DNA of 60,358 bases from Flavobacteriaceae bacterium (GTDB taxonomy: Bacteria; Bacteroidota; Bacteroidia; Flavobacteriales; Flavobacteriaceae), in contig CANHRI010000009.1 of NCBI GenBank assembly GCA_947463515.1, forward strand, positions 1 through 60,358, given 5' to 3'. The position numbers and the translations under genes were made by a program. Numbering within the stretch: position 1 is the stretch's first letter; each line of letters opens with the position of its first letter. The notes below the pieces were generated by a model. It saw nothing but the letters and a program-made list of their open reading frames with translations. It searched no databases and was not told the DNA's origin. Positions 9,630-19,400 of this stretch are shown piece by piece.

Positions 9630-10865
9630 TTAAGCGTCTAATTCGCCTGCAATTACATTTAAACTGGATAAGATCACAATAGCATCCGAGAGCATGGCTC
9701 CTTTAATCATTTCAGGGTAAGCTTGATAATAAATATAACAAGGTCTTCTAAATTTCAAACGATAAGGCGTACGACTACCGTCAGCAATTAAATAAAAACC
9801 TAATTCACCATTACCACCTTCAACTGCATGGTAAATTTCTTCCACGGGAACTGGAACTTCCCCCATAACAATTTTGAAATGGTAGATTAAGCTTTCCATG
9901 TTGTTGTATACTTCATCTTTGGGAGGAAGATAGTAGTCAGGCACATCCGCGTGATGGGGTCCTTCAGGAAGTTTGGCAAGGGCTTGGCGAATGATAGACA
10001 AACTTTCCCAAACTTCAGCATTACGTACACAAAAACGGTCGTAAGTATCCCCCGATTGTCCTACTGGAATTTCAAAGTCGAAATCGTCATACGAAGAATA
10101 CGGTGCGGCTTTACGCACATCGTAGTCAATTCCTGCAGCGCGGAGATTCGGACCCGTAAATCCGTATTCCATGGCGCGTTCAGCGGTGATCGGACCTACA
10201 TTTACCGTACGGTCGATGAAGATTCGGTTGCGTTCGAATAAGTTTTCAAATTCTTTCCAAGCTACGGGAAATTCTTCCAAGAAGACATTGAGTTTGCGGA
10301 ACGCTTCTTCCGACCAATCGCGTTCAAAACCGCCAATACGGCCCATGTTGGTCGTTAAACGTGCCCCACAAATTTCTTCGTAGATTTCATATATTTTTTC
10401 ACGGAATTGGAATACATAAAGGAATCCTGTGTAAGCTCCTGTATCCACACCGAGAATAGAATTACAAATGATATGGTCGGCAATACGCGCCAATTCCATT
10501 ACAATTACACGTAAGTATTGCGCCCGTTTTGGAACGTCAATTTTCAATAGTTTTTCGACCGTCATCCACCACGCCATGTTGTTGATGGGGGAGGAACAGT
10601 AATTCATTCGGTCGGTCAATACATTGATTTGATAAAAAGCGCGATTTTCGGCAATTTTCTCAAAAGCACGATGGATGTAACCTACAGTAGGTTCGGCATC
10701 CAAAATGCGTTCCCCATCCATTAAAAGAATGTTTTGGAAAATACCATGCGTGGCGGGGTGTGTTGGCCCCAAATTGAGAATCGAAAGTTCGCTTCCGTCT
10801 TCGTTGCGACGACTTTCAATTATCTTGGCATATCGATGTTCCGGAGGTAAGAGTAAATCGGACAT
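9630..10865 (-). CDS. nuoD: NADH-quinone oxidoreductase subunit D
   Basis: 49-kDa-type subunit forming the quinone site together with NuoB. The N-terminal block LNLGPTHPATHGIFQNILLMDG carries the conserved histidines near the quinone head group. EPTVGYIHRAFEKIAENR and the C-terminal SLNVIAGELDA (ending in the typical GE-D-) are family hallmarks. There are 411 residues. nuoC is a separate gene here, not fused to nuoD as in E. coli; the gap between them is 18 bp. Confidence 0.97.
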   Translation of the reverse strand: MSDLLLPPEHRYAKIIESRRNEDGSELSILNLGPTHPATHGIFQNILLMDGERILDAEPTVGYIHRAFEKIAENRAFYQINVLTDRMNYCSSPINNMAWWMTVEKLLKIDVPKRAQYLRVIVMELARIADHIICNSILGVDTGAYTGFLYVFQFREKIYEIYEEICGARLTTNMGRIGGFERDWSEEAFRKLNVFLEEFPVAWKEFENLFERNRIFIDRTVNVGPITAERAMEYGFTGPNLRAAGIDYDVRKAAPYSSYDDFDFEIPVGQSGDTYDRFCVRNAEVWESLSIIRQALAKLPEGPHHADVPDYYLPPKDEVYNNMESLIYHFKIVMGEVPVPVEEIYHAVEGGNGELGFYLIADGSRTPYRLKFRRPCYIYYQAYPEMIKGAMLSDAIVILSSLNVIAGELDA

Positions 10866-10883
10866 GTATGAGTATGAATTACA

Positions 10884-11402
10884 TTAACAATTAGCGGGAG
10901 TTCTCCCAAAGAATCGGTCGTCTTTGTCGGTGCGTCCACTGTCTTCCATTGGAAATTCTTTACGCATCGGAAATGACACCATTTCATCCATATTTAAGAT
11001 GCGTTTCAATTGAGGGTGGCCTTGGAATTGTATGCCATAAAAGTCATACGCTTCTCGTTCCATCCAATTGGCACACAAAAATAAATCGGTAATCGTAGCC
11101 ACTTCTGGGTCTTGATTGAGATACGTTCGCACACGAATGCGTGTATTTTCAATCCAATTATGAAGTTGATAAACCACTGCAAACTGATGATCATCGTCGT
11201 TGTCGGGGTAATGTACTCCAGCTATATCAGTAAGAAAATGGAAGTTTAATTCTTCGTCTTCTTTTAAAAAACGTATAACCTCGTGTATAACAGAAGCATT
11301 TACTTCAAACGAAAAAATGTCACGTTGCATTTCGAAGCAGCGAACGTGATCGCCAAATTGACTTGTGACTTTTTCCTGTATATGAACGGTTTCTATAGCC
11401 AT
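10884..11402 (-). CDS. nuoC: NADH-quinone oxidoreductase subunit C
   Basis: 30-kDa-type subunit of the complex I peripheral arm, 172 residues from the ATG at 11402 (MAIETVHIQEKV). The frame is open further upstream to 11531, but that extension lies inside nuoB and is not NuoC-like, whereas 11402 lies 2 bp after the nuoB stop. Typical segments are HYPDNDDDHQFAVVYQLHNW, EREAYDFYGIQFQGHPQLKRIL (the ExExxDxxGIxFxGHP signature) and the C-terminal FPMRKEFP. Confidence 0.95.
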   Translation of the reverse strand: MAIETVHIQEKVTSQFGDHVRCFEMQRDIFSFEVNASVIHEVIRFLKEDEELNFHFLTDIAGVHYPDNDDDHQFAVVYQLHNWIENTRIRVRTYLNQDPEVATITDLFLCANWMEREAYDFYGIQFQGHPQLKRILNMDEMVSFPMRKEFPMEDSGRTDKDDRFFGRTPANC

Positions 11403-11404
11403 AA

Positions 11405-11950
11405 TTAGAGGTTGTAGGAAGCTAATAATTCTTTGTATTCTGGGGAGTTTCTTCGACGAACCGATTCGTTTTTCACTAAGTCCTGCAATTGCATTACTCC
11501 TTGAACAATTTGTTCGGGGCGTGGAGGACACCCAGGCACATAAACGTCTACTGGGATCACTTTGTCAATACCTTGTAATACAGAATAAGTATCAAAAACG
11601 CCTCCAGACGATGCACAAGCCCCAACGGCAATTACCCAGCGAGGCTCGCTCATTTGTTCATATACTTGACGTAAAATCGGCGCCATTTTTTTGGAAATGG
11701 TCCCCATCACCAACAACATATCGGCTTGTCGCGGAGAGAAACTTACACGCTCCGATCCGAAACGCGCTAAATCGTAGTGAGATGCCATGGTAGCCATAAA
11801 TTCAATACCACAACAAGAAGTGGCAAAAGGCAACGGCCAAAGTGAATTAGCACGTGCTAAACCGACTACATCGCTTAATTTGGTTGCGAAAAATCCTTCG
11901 CCTGTGACTCCTTCTGGTGGAGCTACCATTTTGGGTGTATTATTTTCCAT
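11405..11950 (-). CDS. nuoB: NADH-quinone oxidoreductase subunit B (cluster N2)
   Basis: Subunit holding the terminal 4Fe-4S cluster N2, which reduces quinone. Cluster ligands are the adjacent pair C46 and C47 (TSCCGIEF), C112 (GACASSGG) and C141 (VPGCPPRPE), the classical NuoB pattern. The gene has 181 residues and lies between nuoA (12 bp upstream) and nuoC (2 bp downstream). Confidence 0.97.
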   Translation of the reverse strand: MENNTPKMVAPPEGVTGEGFFATKLSDVVGLARANSLWPLPFATSCCGIEFMATMASHYDLARFGSERVSFSPRQADMLLVMGTISKKMAPILRQVYEQMSEPRWVIAVGACASSGGVFDTYSVLQGIDKVIPVDVYVPGCPPRPEQIVQGVMQLQDLVKNESVRRRNSPEYKELLASYNL

Positions 11951-11962
11951 AGCAAAGAAGTT

Positions 11963-12328
11963 TTATTCCCATTCCAAGGCTTTCTTTTTAATGATATAAA
12001 AGAAACCTACTAATAAAAGGGACATGAAAATAATCATTTTAATCATGCCATCGTAGCCTAATTCTTTGAAGTTTACCGCCCAAGGATAAAGAAATATCAC
12101 TTCAACGTCAAACAATACAAATAGGATGGCTACTAAGAAATATTTTACTGAAAACGGAATACGGGCATTACCAATCGATTCAATACCACATTCGAAGTTT
12201 TTATCCTTGTTTTGCGAATGTCTTTTTGGTCCTAAAAAGTCGGAACCAATAATCGTCAAAGCCACAAAAGATACGGCGATACCAACCTGTATTAATATCG
12301 GTAAAAAGTCAGTTTGTGTAGACTGCAT
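11963..12328 (-). CDS. nuoA: NADH-quinone oxidoreductase subunit A
   Basis: Small membrane subunit of complex I (121 residues, three helices) at the quinone-site entrance. The loop KNFECGIESIGNARIPFSVKYFLVAILFVLFDVEVIFLYPWA contains the conserved ECG and DVE motifs of the NuoA family. It is the first gene of the operon; a strong promoter lies about 34 bp upstream of its ATG. Confidence 0.96.
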   Translation of the reverse strand: MQSTQTDFLPILIQVGIAVSFVALTIIGSDFLGPKRHSQNKDKNFECGIESIGNARIPFSVKYFLVAILFVLFDVEVIFLYPWAVNFKELGYDGMIKMIIFMSLLLVGFFYIIKKKALEWE

Positions 12329-12361
12329 ACGACTCGTTTTTTAATATTTTTAAAATAGCCA

Positions 12362-12392
12362 CAAATATACGCCTCAATATTGAAAACACAAA
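12362..12392 (-). promoter_or_regulatory. Promoter of the nuoA-N operon
   Basis: On the minus strand the sequence reads TTTG (12392-12389), a 19-bp spacer, then TATATTTG (12369-12362). This matches the Bacteroidota consensus TTTG-N19-TAnnTTTG exactly. Transcription should begin near 12356, giving a leader of roughly 28 nt before the nuoA ATG at 12328. Confidence 0.8.
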
Positions 12393-12471
12393 GATGTTAA
12401 GACCCCTTTATGAATTATTCAAGCGAAAATGTTTATTTAAATTTATTCTAAATAATACAGCCCCCAAGTCA

Positions 12472-12501
12472 AAAAAAAACACTCCGTTTCGGGAGTGTTT
12501 T
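12472..12501 (-). terminator. Rho-independent terminator of the cold-shock gene
   Basis: On the minus strand, a 10-bp stem AAAACACTCC / GGAGTGTTTT with a 6-nt loop is followed by a run of about nine T. It lies some 25 bp past the csp stop and upstream of the nuo promoter, so it separates csp from the nuo operon. Confidence 0.85.
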
Positions 12502-12527
12502 CATTCGGTAATCTGAAATCTATATAT

Positions 12528-12728
12528 TTAGTTTTCAATAATTACTACGTCAATGGCTAATTTTCCTTTGCGACCATCTTCCTCAACGTAAGACACATGG
12601 TCACCTTCTTTTAAGCCTTCTGATTTTAAACCGGTAGCATGAACAAAAATGTCCTTCCCAGTTTCGTCATTTACGATGAATCCAAATCCCTTAGACTCAT
12701 TGAAAAATTTCACTTTTCCTGTTTGCAT
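12528..12728 (-). CDS. Cold-shock domain protein (CspA family)
   Basis: Single cold-shock domain, 66 residues, a nucleic-acid-binding beta-barrel acting as RNA chaperone. The RNP1-like KGFGFI (13-18) and the RNP2-like DIFVHA (26-31) are both intact. It is a monocistronic gene between its own promoter and a strong terminator. The inferred leader is only about 20-25 nt, so the long thermosensing leader of E. coli cspA is not present here. Which csp paralogue it is cannot be told. Confidence 0.95.
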   Translation of the reverse strand: MQTGKVKFFNESKGFGFIVNDETGKDIFVHATGLKSEGLKEGDHVSYVEEDGRKGKLAIDVVIIEN

Positions 12729-12754
12729 TGTAATGGGTAATAAATTAATTCGGC

Positions 12755-12785
12755 TAAAGGTAAACTTAAAATTTGATACCGCAAA
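12755..12785 (-). promoter_or_regulatory. Promoter of the cold-shock gene
   Basis: Minus strand: TTTG (12785-12782), 19-bp spacer, TACCTTTA (12762-12755). One mismatch in the last base of the TAnnTTTG box, otherwise consensus. It lies 27 bp from the csp ATG. Confidence 0.6.
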
Positions 12786-12879
12786 TTTTTAATGTTAAAA
12801 TAATAAAAACTTTACAAAAAAATATTTTTAACACTGAAGAATATATTTGTGAAATGCTTTAAATTGTGTGAAAATGACA

Positions 12880-12918
12880 AAAAACTACCGCAAGTGTTGC
12901 CAAAAAACTACACTTGCG
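12880..12918 (-). terminator. Rho-independent terminator of aspS
   Basis: Perfect 9-bp stem CGCAAGTGT / ACACTTGCG (12889-12897 and 12910-12918) with a 12-nt loop. On the minus strand it is followed by GTAG and six T. It begins about 28 bp after the aspS stop codon. Confidence 0.75.
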
Positions 12919-12945
12919 ATATGTTGAATGGGAATCTCCTAAAAA

Positions 12946-14691
12946 TTAGGCGAGTCGAATATGAAGTTCACTTAATTGCGCATCATCAATCGGTGAAGGG
13001 GCATCAATCATCACATCTCTTCCTGAATTATTTTTCGGGAAAGCAATGAAATCGCGTATCGTTTCTTGTCCCCCTAAAATCGCCACCAATCGGTCCAAAC
13101 CAAAGGCTAAACCACCATGTGGAGGTGCACCAAATTGGAAGGCATTCATCAAGAAACCAAATTGAGCCTCTGCTTGTTCTTTGGTGAATCCTAACAACGA
13201 AAACATTTCGGCTTGTAAGGCCTTGTCGTGAATTCGAATCGATCCACCACCAATTTCATTTCCGTTTAACACCATATCGTAGGCATTGGCGCGCACTTTT
13301 CCAGGGTCGGTTTGTAAAAGGGCTTTGTCTTCGGGCTTGGGGGAAGTAAAGGGATGGTGCATCGCATGATAACGACCACTTTCTTCATCCCATTCCAACA
13401 GCGGGAAATCAACCACCCACAACGGCGCAAATTCATCGGATTTACGCAACCCTAAGCGTGTGGCCAATTCCATTCGCAAAGCCGATAATTGCGAACGGGT
13501 TTTATTTGCTGTACCCGACAACACCAAAATCAAATCACCGGGTTGGGCGTTAGTGGCTTCTGCCCAATTTTTCAAATCGGTTTGATCATAAAATTTATCG
13601 ACAGACGATTTTAATGTGCCGTCGGTTTCATATTTGACATAGACCATTCCTTGAGCTCCAATTTGGGGTCGTTTTACCCAATCAATCAGCGCATCAATTT
13701 CTTTTCGGGAATAGCCTGCACAACCGGGGACGGCAATACCTACCACCAATTCGGCTGTATTGAAAACCCCAAAATCTTTGTGTTGCGCTACCGAATTGAG
13801 TTCGCCAAATTTCATATCAAAACGAATATCTGGCTTGTCATTTCCATAAGTTTTCATGGTATATTCATACGTCATGCGCGGAAATTCAGCAACCTCTACT
13901 CCTTTTAATATTTTCAGCAAATGACGGGTCAATCCTTCAAATACATTTAAAATATCTTCTTGTTCCACAAAGGCCATTTCACAGTCGATCTGCGTAAACT
14001 CAGGCTGACGGTCGGCACGCAAATCCTCATCGCGGAAGCATTTTACAATTTGAAAATACTTATCCATACCCCCCACCATCAACAATTGCTTGAACGTTTG
14101 TGGCGATTGCGGTAAGGCATAAAATTGTCCTTCGTTCATACGACTAGGGACCACAAAATCGCGCGCTCCTTCGGGAGTTGATTTGATCAAATAAGGTGTC
14201 TCAATTTCACAAAAATCCAAACTTGACAAATAGTTTCGAACTTCCATGGCAACCTTATGGCGAAACAACAACGCATTTTTAACAGGATTACGACGAATAT
14301 CTAAATAGCGGTATTTCATGCGTAAATCTTCACCTCCATCGGTTTCATCTTCAATGGTAAATGGGGGCAGTTGCGCTTCATTTAAAATTGTAAGTTCTGT
14401 AACCAAAATTTCGATATCGCCTGTAGGCATGTTTGGGTTTTTGGATTCCCGTTCAATCACGGTTCCTTTTACTTGAATCACATATTCGCGTCCCAGCGAT
14501 TTGGCTTGTTGAAACACATGACCAACCGTGCGTTGTTCATCAAAAATTAGTTGTGTAATCCCGTAGCGATCGCGTAAATCGGCCCAAATCAAAAATCCTT
14601 TGTCGCGGGTTTTTTGTACCCATCCTGCCAAAGTAACTTCTTGTCCTACGTGCGCTGCATTCAAGGCGCCACAAGTATGTGTTCTATACAT
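12946..14691 (-). CDS. aspS: Aspartate--tRNA ligase
   Basis: Class II synthetase charging tRNA-Asp. The N-terminal OB-fold ([30 protein letters not shown]), the catalytic core with motif 2 ([18 protein letters not shown]), a bacterial GAD insertion domain in the middle and motif 3 ([15 protein letters not shown]) are all visible. The frame is open from an ATG at 14727, but the family starts MYRTHxCG, which is the ATG at 14691. A -7 box at 14742-14749 would put the transcript start almost on top of 14727, so 14691 is preferred (581 residues). Confidence 0.95.
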   Translation of the reverse strand: MYRTHTCGALNAAHVGQEVTLAGWVQKTRDKGFLIWADLRDRYGITQLIFDEQRTVGHVFQQAKSLGREYVIQVKGTVIERESKNPNMPTGDIEILVTELTILNEAQLPPFTIEDETDGGEDLRMKYRYLDIRRNPVKNALLFRHKVAMEVRNYLSSLDFCEIETPYLIKSTPEGARDFVVPSRMNEGQFYALPQSPQTFKQLLMVGGMDKYFQIVKCFRDEDLRADRQPEFTQIDCEMAFVEQEDILNVFEGLTRHLLKILKGVEVAEFPRMTYEYTMKTYGNDKPDIRFDMKFGELNSVAQHKDFGVFNTAELVVGIAVPGCAGYSRKEIDALIDWVKRPQIGAQGMVYVKYETDGTLKSSVDKFYDQTDLKNWAEATNAQPGDLILVLSGTANKTRSQLSALRMELATRLGLRKSDEFAPLWVVDFPLLEWDEESGRYHAMHHPFTSPKPEDKALLQTDPGKVRANAYDMVLNGNEIGGGSIRIHDKALQAEMFSLLGFTKEQAEAQFGFLMNAFQFGAPPHGGLAFGLDRLVAILGGQETIRDFIAFPKNNSGRDVMIDAPSPIDDAQLSELHIRLA

Positions 14692-14741
14692 GTTTCCTGC
14701 TATTTGATTGTAATCGTTGTTTTGCATTCAAAATTCGGTTG

Positions 14742-14749
14742 CAAAAGTA
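14742..14749 (-). promoter_or_regulatory. -7 box of aspS
   Basis: TACTTTTG on the minus strand, fitting TAnnTTTG. No clear TTTG lies 17-20 bp upstream, so only half of the consensus is present. It helps to decide the aspS start. Confidence 0.45.
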
Positions 14750-14852
14750 ACGAAAAGCCACGACAACTGCATGGGAAATTACAACTTTAGCGCGTCAGGG
14801 TTTACCCTAAAGTGAACCGATGTTAAATTCGGCGTTTTCACACTTTTTTCGT

Positions 14853-14860
14853 TACCTTTG
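14853..14860 (+). promoter_or_regulatory. -7 box of the TlpA-like thioredoxin gene
   Basis: TACCTTTG on the plus strand, 32 bp before the ATG at 14893. The -33 element is poor (no TTTG at the right distance). It diverges from the aspS box about 100 bp away. Confidence 0.45.
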
Positions 14861-14892
14861 GTTGTTATAAATGACGATAAATAATTTTTAGT

Positions 14893-15885
14893 ATGAAAAA
14901 AATGTTAGGCTTAATGGCCTTTTTGTTTAGCGCTTTGGTTTGGGCGCAAGACCAAGTGGCGTTGAAGATTGAAATTACCAATCGTATCGGTGATGTGGTG
15001 TACATCAAGAACAATATGGGTAAAGATGTGCAGCAAATCAATGTGAATGACAAAGGATTCTTTGAAGCGCGTTTTGGCGTAGCAGAAGGGATGTACTTTT
15101 TATTTGATGGTGCCGAATACGCTCGTTTGTTTTTGAAAAATGGGTTTGATTTAACCGCTCAGTTGGATGCAAAAGCGTTTGATGCTACTTTAAAATTTAG
15201 CGGGAAAGGTGCTCCTGAAAATAATTTCTTGGCCGACAAGACCCGTCAAGATGCTACCATGGAAGCTGAATTTATGAAATTGGAAACCGATGAAGCCGTC
15301 AATCAATTTTGTGAGCAACAAAAAAATGCCGTCTATCAAAAATTGGAAGTGGGCACGTTTGATCCCAAATTTGTGTCCAATGTAAAGTTGATGGCGGTGC
15401 AAGAGTTAATGCAAATGAAGACATATTTTAAAGAGTCGAAAGCCAAGTCCAAAATGAATGGAACCAAAGCGCCTAACTTTGAATATGTTGATGTGACAGG
15501 AAAAAAAGTGAAGTTGGAGGATTTCAAAGGACAATATGTATATATCGACATTTGGGCTACGTGGTGCGGTCCTTGTCGTGCGGAAATTCCAGCGTTGAAG
15601 CAAACCGAAGCCAAATATCATGGAAAAAAAATTGCCTTTGTGAGTATATCTGTTGATGTGGATAAGGATTTTGAAAAATGGAAAAAGTTTGTGGCCGAAA
15701 AGGAATTGGGAGGCACGCAATTATTTGCCGATAAAAATTGGGAGTCCGATTTTATGAAGCATTTTGGGGTAACGTCAATTCCCCGATTTTTACTCATCGA
15801 TCCCCAAGGAAATGTGGTCAATGCCGACGCAAATCGCCCATCTGATCCAAAATTAACCGCTATTTTAGATAAATTGCCTTTGTAG
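14893..15885 (+). CDS. Secreted TlpA-like thioredoxin-family protein
   Basis: Periplasmic or envelope thiol-disulfide protein of 330 residues. Residues 1-19 form a type I signal peptide (MKKMLGLMAFLFSALVWAQ). Residues 20-110 look like the DUF4369-type beta domain that precedes TlpA domains in Bacteroidota. Residues 110-185 are helical, and 190-330 are a thioredoxin domain with the active site W-C225-G-P-C228 and a cis-proline region TSIPRFLLID. It is likely a reductase with unknown substrate. It is monocistronic, with a strong terminator 25 bp downstream. Confidence 0.88.
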   Translation: MKKMLGLMAFLFSALVWAQDQVALKIEITNRIGDVVYIKNNMGKDVQQINVNDKGFFEARFGVAEGMYFLFDGAEYARLFLKNGFDLTAQLDAKAFDATLKFSGKGAPENNFLADKTRQDATMEAEFMKLETDEAVNQFCEQQKNAVYQKLEVGTFDPKFVSNVKLMAVQELMQMKTYFKESKAKSKMNGTKAPNFEYVDVTGKKVKLEDFKGQYVYIDIWATWCGPCRAEIPALKQTEAKYHGKKIAFVSISVDVDKDFEKWKKFVAEKELGGTQLFADKNWESDFMKHFGVTSIPRFLLIDPQGNVVNADANRPSDPKLTAILDKLPL

Positions 15886-15910
15886 TCTGTTTTACAAATA
15901 AACTTCTGAA

Positions 15911-15942
15911 ACGCCCGTAAATACTAGTACGGGCGTTTTTTT
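15911..15942 (+). terminator. Rho-independent terminator after the TlpA-like gene
   Basis: Perfect 9-bp stem ACGCCCGTA / TACGGGCGT (15911-15919, 15928-15936) with an 8-nt loop, followed by seven T. Confidence 0.85.
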
Positions 15943-15997
15943 GCCTCTTATCCAATGTTAAATTTTTCCCTAATGTTACCAAATTGTTAAGCGAATG

Positions 15998-16029
15998 TTT
16001 GGTTTGTGTAAAATAGTTCGATACATTTG
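15998..16029 (+). promoter_or_regulatory. Promoter of the MORN-repeat gene
   Basis: TTTG at 15998-16001, 20-bp spacer, TACATTTG at 16022-16029. This is close to the Bacteroidota consensus. The ATG at 16061 follows after about 30 bp. Confidence 0.65.
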
Positions 16030-16060
16030 TGTATCAATAATTTGAAAAACCTACTAGAAA

Positions 16061-16408
16061 ATGAAAAAGTATATCGTAATGGCAGCTGTGTTAATCGGTG
16101 GATTGGCTACTGCGCAGCAAAAGCAACCGGTGTTGGAGGAAGTGAATGGTATGGTAAAAGCTACCTATTACTATGAAGATGGAAAAGTACAACAAGAAGG
16201 CTTCTTCAAAGACGGTAAATTAGAAGGAAAATGGATTTCTTACGATCAAACGGGAAATAAAATTGCAATTGCAGAATATACCAATGGTGAAAAAACCGGA
16301 AAATGGTTCTTCTGGAATGAGCGCAATTTATCGGAAGTAGATTATACACAAGGCGCTATTGCTGAAGTGAAAGTTTGGAGTCGTGAGGCGGTTGCCGACA
16401 AAAATTAA
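16061..16408 (+). CDS. Small secreted MORN-repeat (YwqK-like) protein
   Basis: A 115-residue protein with a signal peptide (residues 1-18, ending in ATAQQ), followed by two to three MORN-variant repeats of the form YYEDGKVQQEGFFKDGKLEGKW and YTNGEKTGKWFFWNE. Such proteins are common in Flavobacteriaceae and carry database names such as 'YwqK family antitoxin' or a nucleotide adenyltransferase, neither of which the sequence supports. The mature protein is probably an envelope-associated beta-hairpin protein of unknown role. It stands alone between its own promoter and a terminator. Confidence 0.85.
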   Translation: MKKYIVMAAVLIGGLATAQQKQPVLEEVNGMVKATYYYEDGKVQQEGFFKDGKLEGKWISYDQTGNKIAIAEYTNGEKTGKWFFWNERNLSEVDYTQGAIAEVKVWSREAVADKN

Positions 16409-16423
16409 TAAAGGATATTGATT

Positions 16424-16462
16424 CAAAAAAAAGGGACGTTCAATTTGAACGTCCCTTTTTTT
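16424..16462. terminator. Bidirectional terminator
   Basis: Perfect 9-bp stem GGGACGTTC / GAACGTCCC (16433-16441, 16447-16455) flanked by an A-tract on the left and a T-tract on the right. It can end both the plus-strand MORN gene and the minus-strand RND operon. The T-tract touches the stop codon of the RND permease (16461-16463). Confidence 0.85.
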
Positions 16463-19400
16463 ATGCTTCCGCTTCCAAGCGTGCTTTTCTTCGATCACGC
16501 AAACGGTATTTGATGCGTTTTACTAAGAAGAACATCACGGGTACAATTACTAAGGTAAGAATCGTCGCATAGGTGAGTCCGAAGATGATGGTCCACGCCA
16601 AAGGACCCCAGAAAATAACGTTATCACCTCCAATAAATATATGCGGATTCAACTCCGTAATCAACGTAAAGAAATTGAAATTCAATCCAATCGCGAGCGG
16701 GATTAACCCCAATACAGCGGTTAGCGCCGTTAACAACACGGGACGCAGACGTGATTTGCCCGATTCAACAATGACTTCCTTGATTTCGTCTAAGGTTAAA
16801 TCGTCGTGACTTTCCACTCCTTTTTCCTCCACTTTTCGATCCATCAACAACACAAAGAAGTCCATAAGTACGATACCATTTTTCACTACAATCCCTGCCA
16901 GCGAAATGATTCCCATCATGGTCATCAGAATAACGAAATCCATGTTGGCAATTACATAGCCATAGAATACACCGCTAAAACTGAGCAATACGGTGAACAA
17001 GATGACCATTGTTTTGGAGATGGAGTTGAACTGTAATACGATAATCAACGTGATTCCCGCAATGGCCAACAAGAAGGCAATATTCAAAAACGCTTGGTTT
17101 TTGCCTTGTTCCTCTTGCACCCCCGAGAAACCATAATTAATGTCTTTTGGAAAGGGATAGCCTTCCAATTGTTGAGCAATGTCTTTGGTAATGGCATCGG
17201 CATTGTATCCTGTCAACACATTAGAATAAATGGTCATGACGCGCTTGTGATTTTTGCGCTTAATCATGTTGAAAGTATTTGTTTTCTTGGTGTCTGAAAC
17301 CGCCGAAATGGGCACCTGCATGATTTGACCGTTGTTTGGATTGCGGAAGGTCAACGATTGATTGAATAAAATATTTTCATTTTTTCGTTGGTCTTCTTGC
17401 ATCCGCATGACAATATTGTAGTCATCGTCGCCCTCTTTGTACGTTGAAATTTCTTGCCCATACACCGAACGACGTAAGGTAAATCCGAGTTGACCGGTTG
17501 AAATACCCAAACTTCCTGCGTTGGCACGATCGACGTTCACTTCAAGTTCGGGACTGTCTTTGTTGATGTCAACTTGAAGTTTTTCAATCCCTTCAATATT
17601 TTTAGCATTGAGGTAGGCAATAATTTTTTGCGCTTCGGCAAGCATGGCTTCATAATCTTCTCCTCGAAGTTCCAAACTGATTGGGTATCCTGCTGGAGGT
17701 CCGTTGGAATCTTTTTCAACCGTAACCGTTGCCCCAGGAATTCCTTTCACCGAGCGACGAATTTCCTCCAATAAATCGGCAGTATTAATGCCCCGACGAA
17801 ATTTAAACTCCCTAAAGTTGACGGTTACTTTTCCTTTGTAGGGGGTTTCATTCGCTGAACCTGCATCTACATTTGGATTTCCAGCACCAACACCCACTTG
17901 CGATACAATGGATTCGGCCAAGAAGTTTTTATTTTCTTGGGTGTCCACGTATTTGCTGAGAATGCCGATGATTTGTTTTTCTACAAAAAGGGTTGCTTTA
18001 TTGGTTTTTTCAATATCAGTTCCTTGTGGATATTCAATATACGTAATGACTTGATTTGGAATATTATCGGGGAAGAACAATACTTTCCGTGGGAAGATTC
18101 CCAACAACACAAACGACAGTACCAACATACCAATGATTCCAAAAAAGGCATACCAAGCGCGTTTTCCGGTGAGAATTTTTGCCAAAAACACCTTGTATTT
18201 TTCTTCCATTCTAGGAAAGAAGCTGTGCTGGAAATCTTGTGTCCATTGGTAAATTTTCAAATGGTATGCCCACATCATCCCCAAAACCAAAACGGCAATG
18301 TGTCCCATTGATTTCAAGAAAACACTTCCTGTGGTATAGCCTGCAATAATGAAAATTACAGCACCCAATCCGATAAAGATGGAGTTGCGTTTCAATCCTT
18401 TTCGCTTGATATTTCGGTCTTCAATATCCATCGAACCTCCTGTCATTGCTGCATTGACTACCATCGCGACAAACAACGAGGCGCCCAAAGTTACCGATAG
18501 CGTTAGCGGGAAGTAAATCATAAATTTGCCCATCGTGCCCGGCCACAAGGCAAAAGGCAAAAACGCCATCAGGGTGGTCGCTGTCGAAGAGATTACCGGC
18601 CAAGCAATTTCGCCAATACCCAATTTGGACGCTTGAATGCGCGACATTCCTTTTTTCATATTGGCAAATACGTTATCTACTACTACGATTCCGTCATCAA
18701 CGAGCATTCCGAGTCCCATAACCAAACCGAAAAGTACCATCGTATTTAAGGTTTTTCCCATAGAGGCCAACAAGGCAAAGGCAATAAACATGGAAAGCGG
18801 AATGGCAGCCCCAACGAAAAGCGAGTTGCGTAAGCCCATGGTAAACATCAATACCAACATCACCAAGATGATTCCAAAAATGATGTGGTTGGACAATTCA
18901 TCTACTTGGTGTTCAACGCGAGACGATTGGTCGCTGGTTAACTCAATGGTTAAATTTTTGGGCAAATAATTGGCTTGCGCTTCCGATACTTTTTCACGGG
19001 CTTGTTCAATGGCCGAAATCATATTCTCGCCCGAGCGTTTTTTCACGTTCAGCATCACGACTTCTTTCCCTTTTTCGCGGGCATAGGTGGTGCGCTCTTT
19101 TTCTTTAAAACGAATGGTAGCAATGTCTTTCAGGTAGACCGAACCGCCAAATGATTTTACAATAATATCATTCAGTTCGGCGGGATCTTTCATTTCTCCG
19201 ATGATGCGAATGTTGTTGCGCGATCCTTGCGAAATTAAGTTTCCTCCCGAAAGTGTCATGTTTTCATTGCGGACCGTACTTTGAATATCGTCAAAGCTCA
19301 CTTGGGCTGCTGTCATTTTGAAAATGTCTACAGCAATCTCCACTTCTTTATCGTCAACCCCTAAAATCTCTACCTTTTTAACTTCGGGGACTTCTTCGAT

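Noticed and set aside
11403..11531. N-terminal extension of NuoC to 11531
   Set aside because: It lies in another frame inside nuoB; the family start is the ATG at 11402, 2 bp after nuoB.
12842..12849. Plus-strand TATATTTG box as promoter
   Set aside because: Only a short frame overlapping the aspS 3' end follows, and no -33 element is present.
12936..12952. CCTAA-TTT-TTAGG hairpin at the aspS stop as terminator
   Set aside because: Short stem without T-run; the better hairpin with T-run lies at 12880-12918.
16061..16408. YwqK antitoxin or nucleotide adenyltransferase identity for the MORN protein
   Set aside because: Signal peptide and MORN repeats only; no toxin partner and no nucleotidyltransferase motif.
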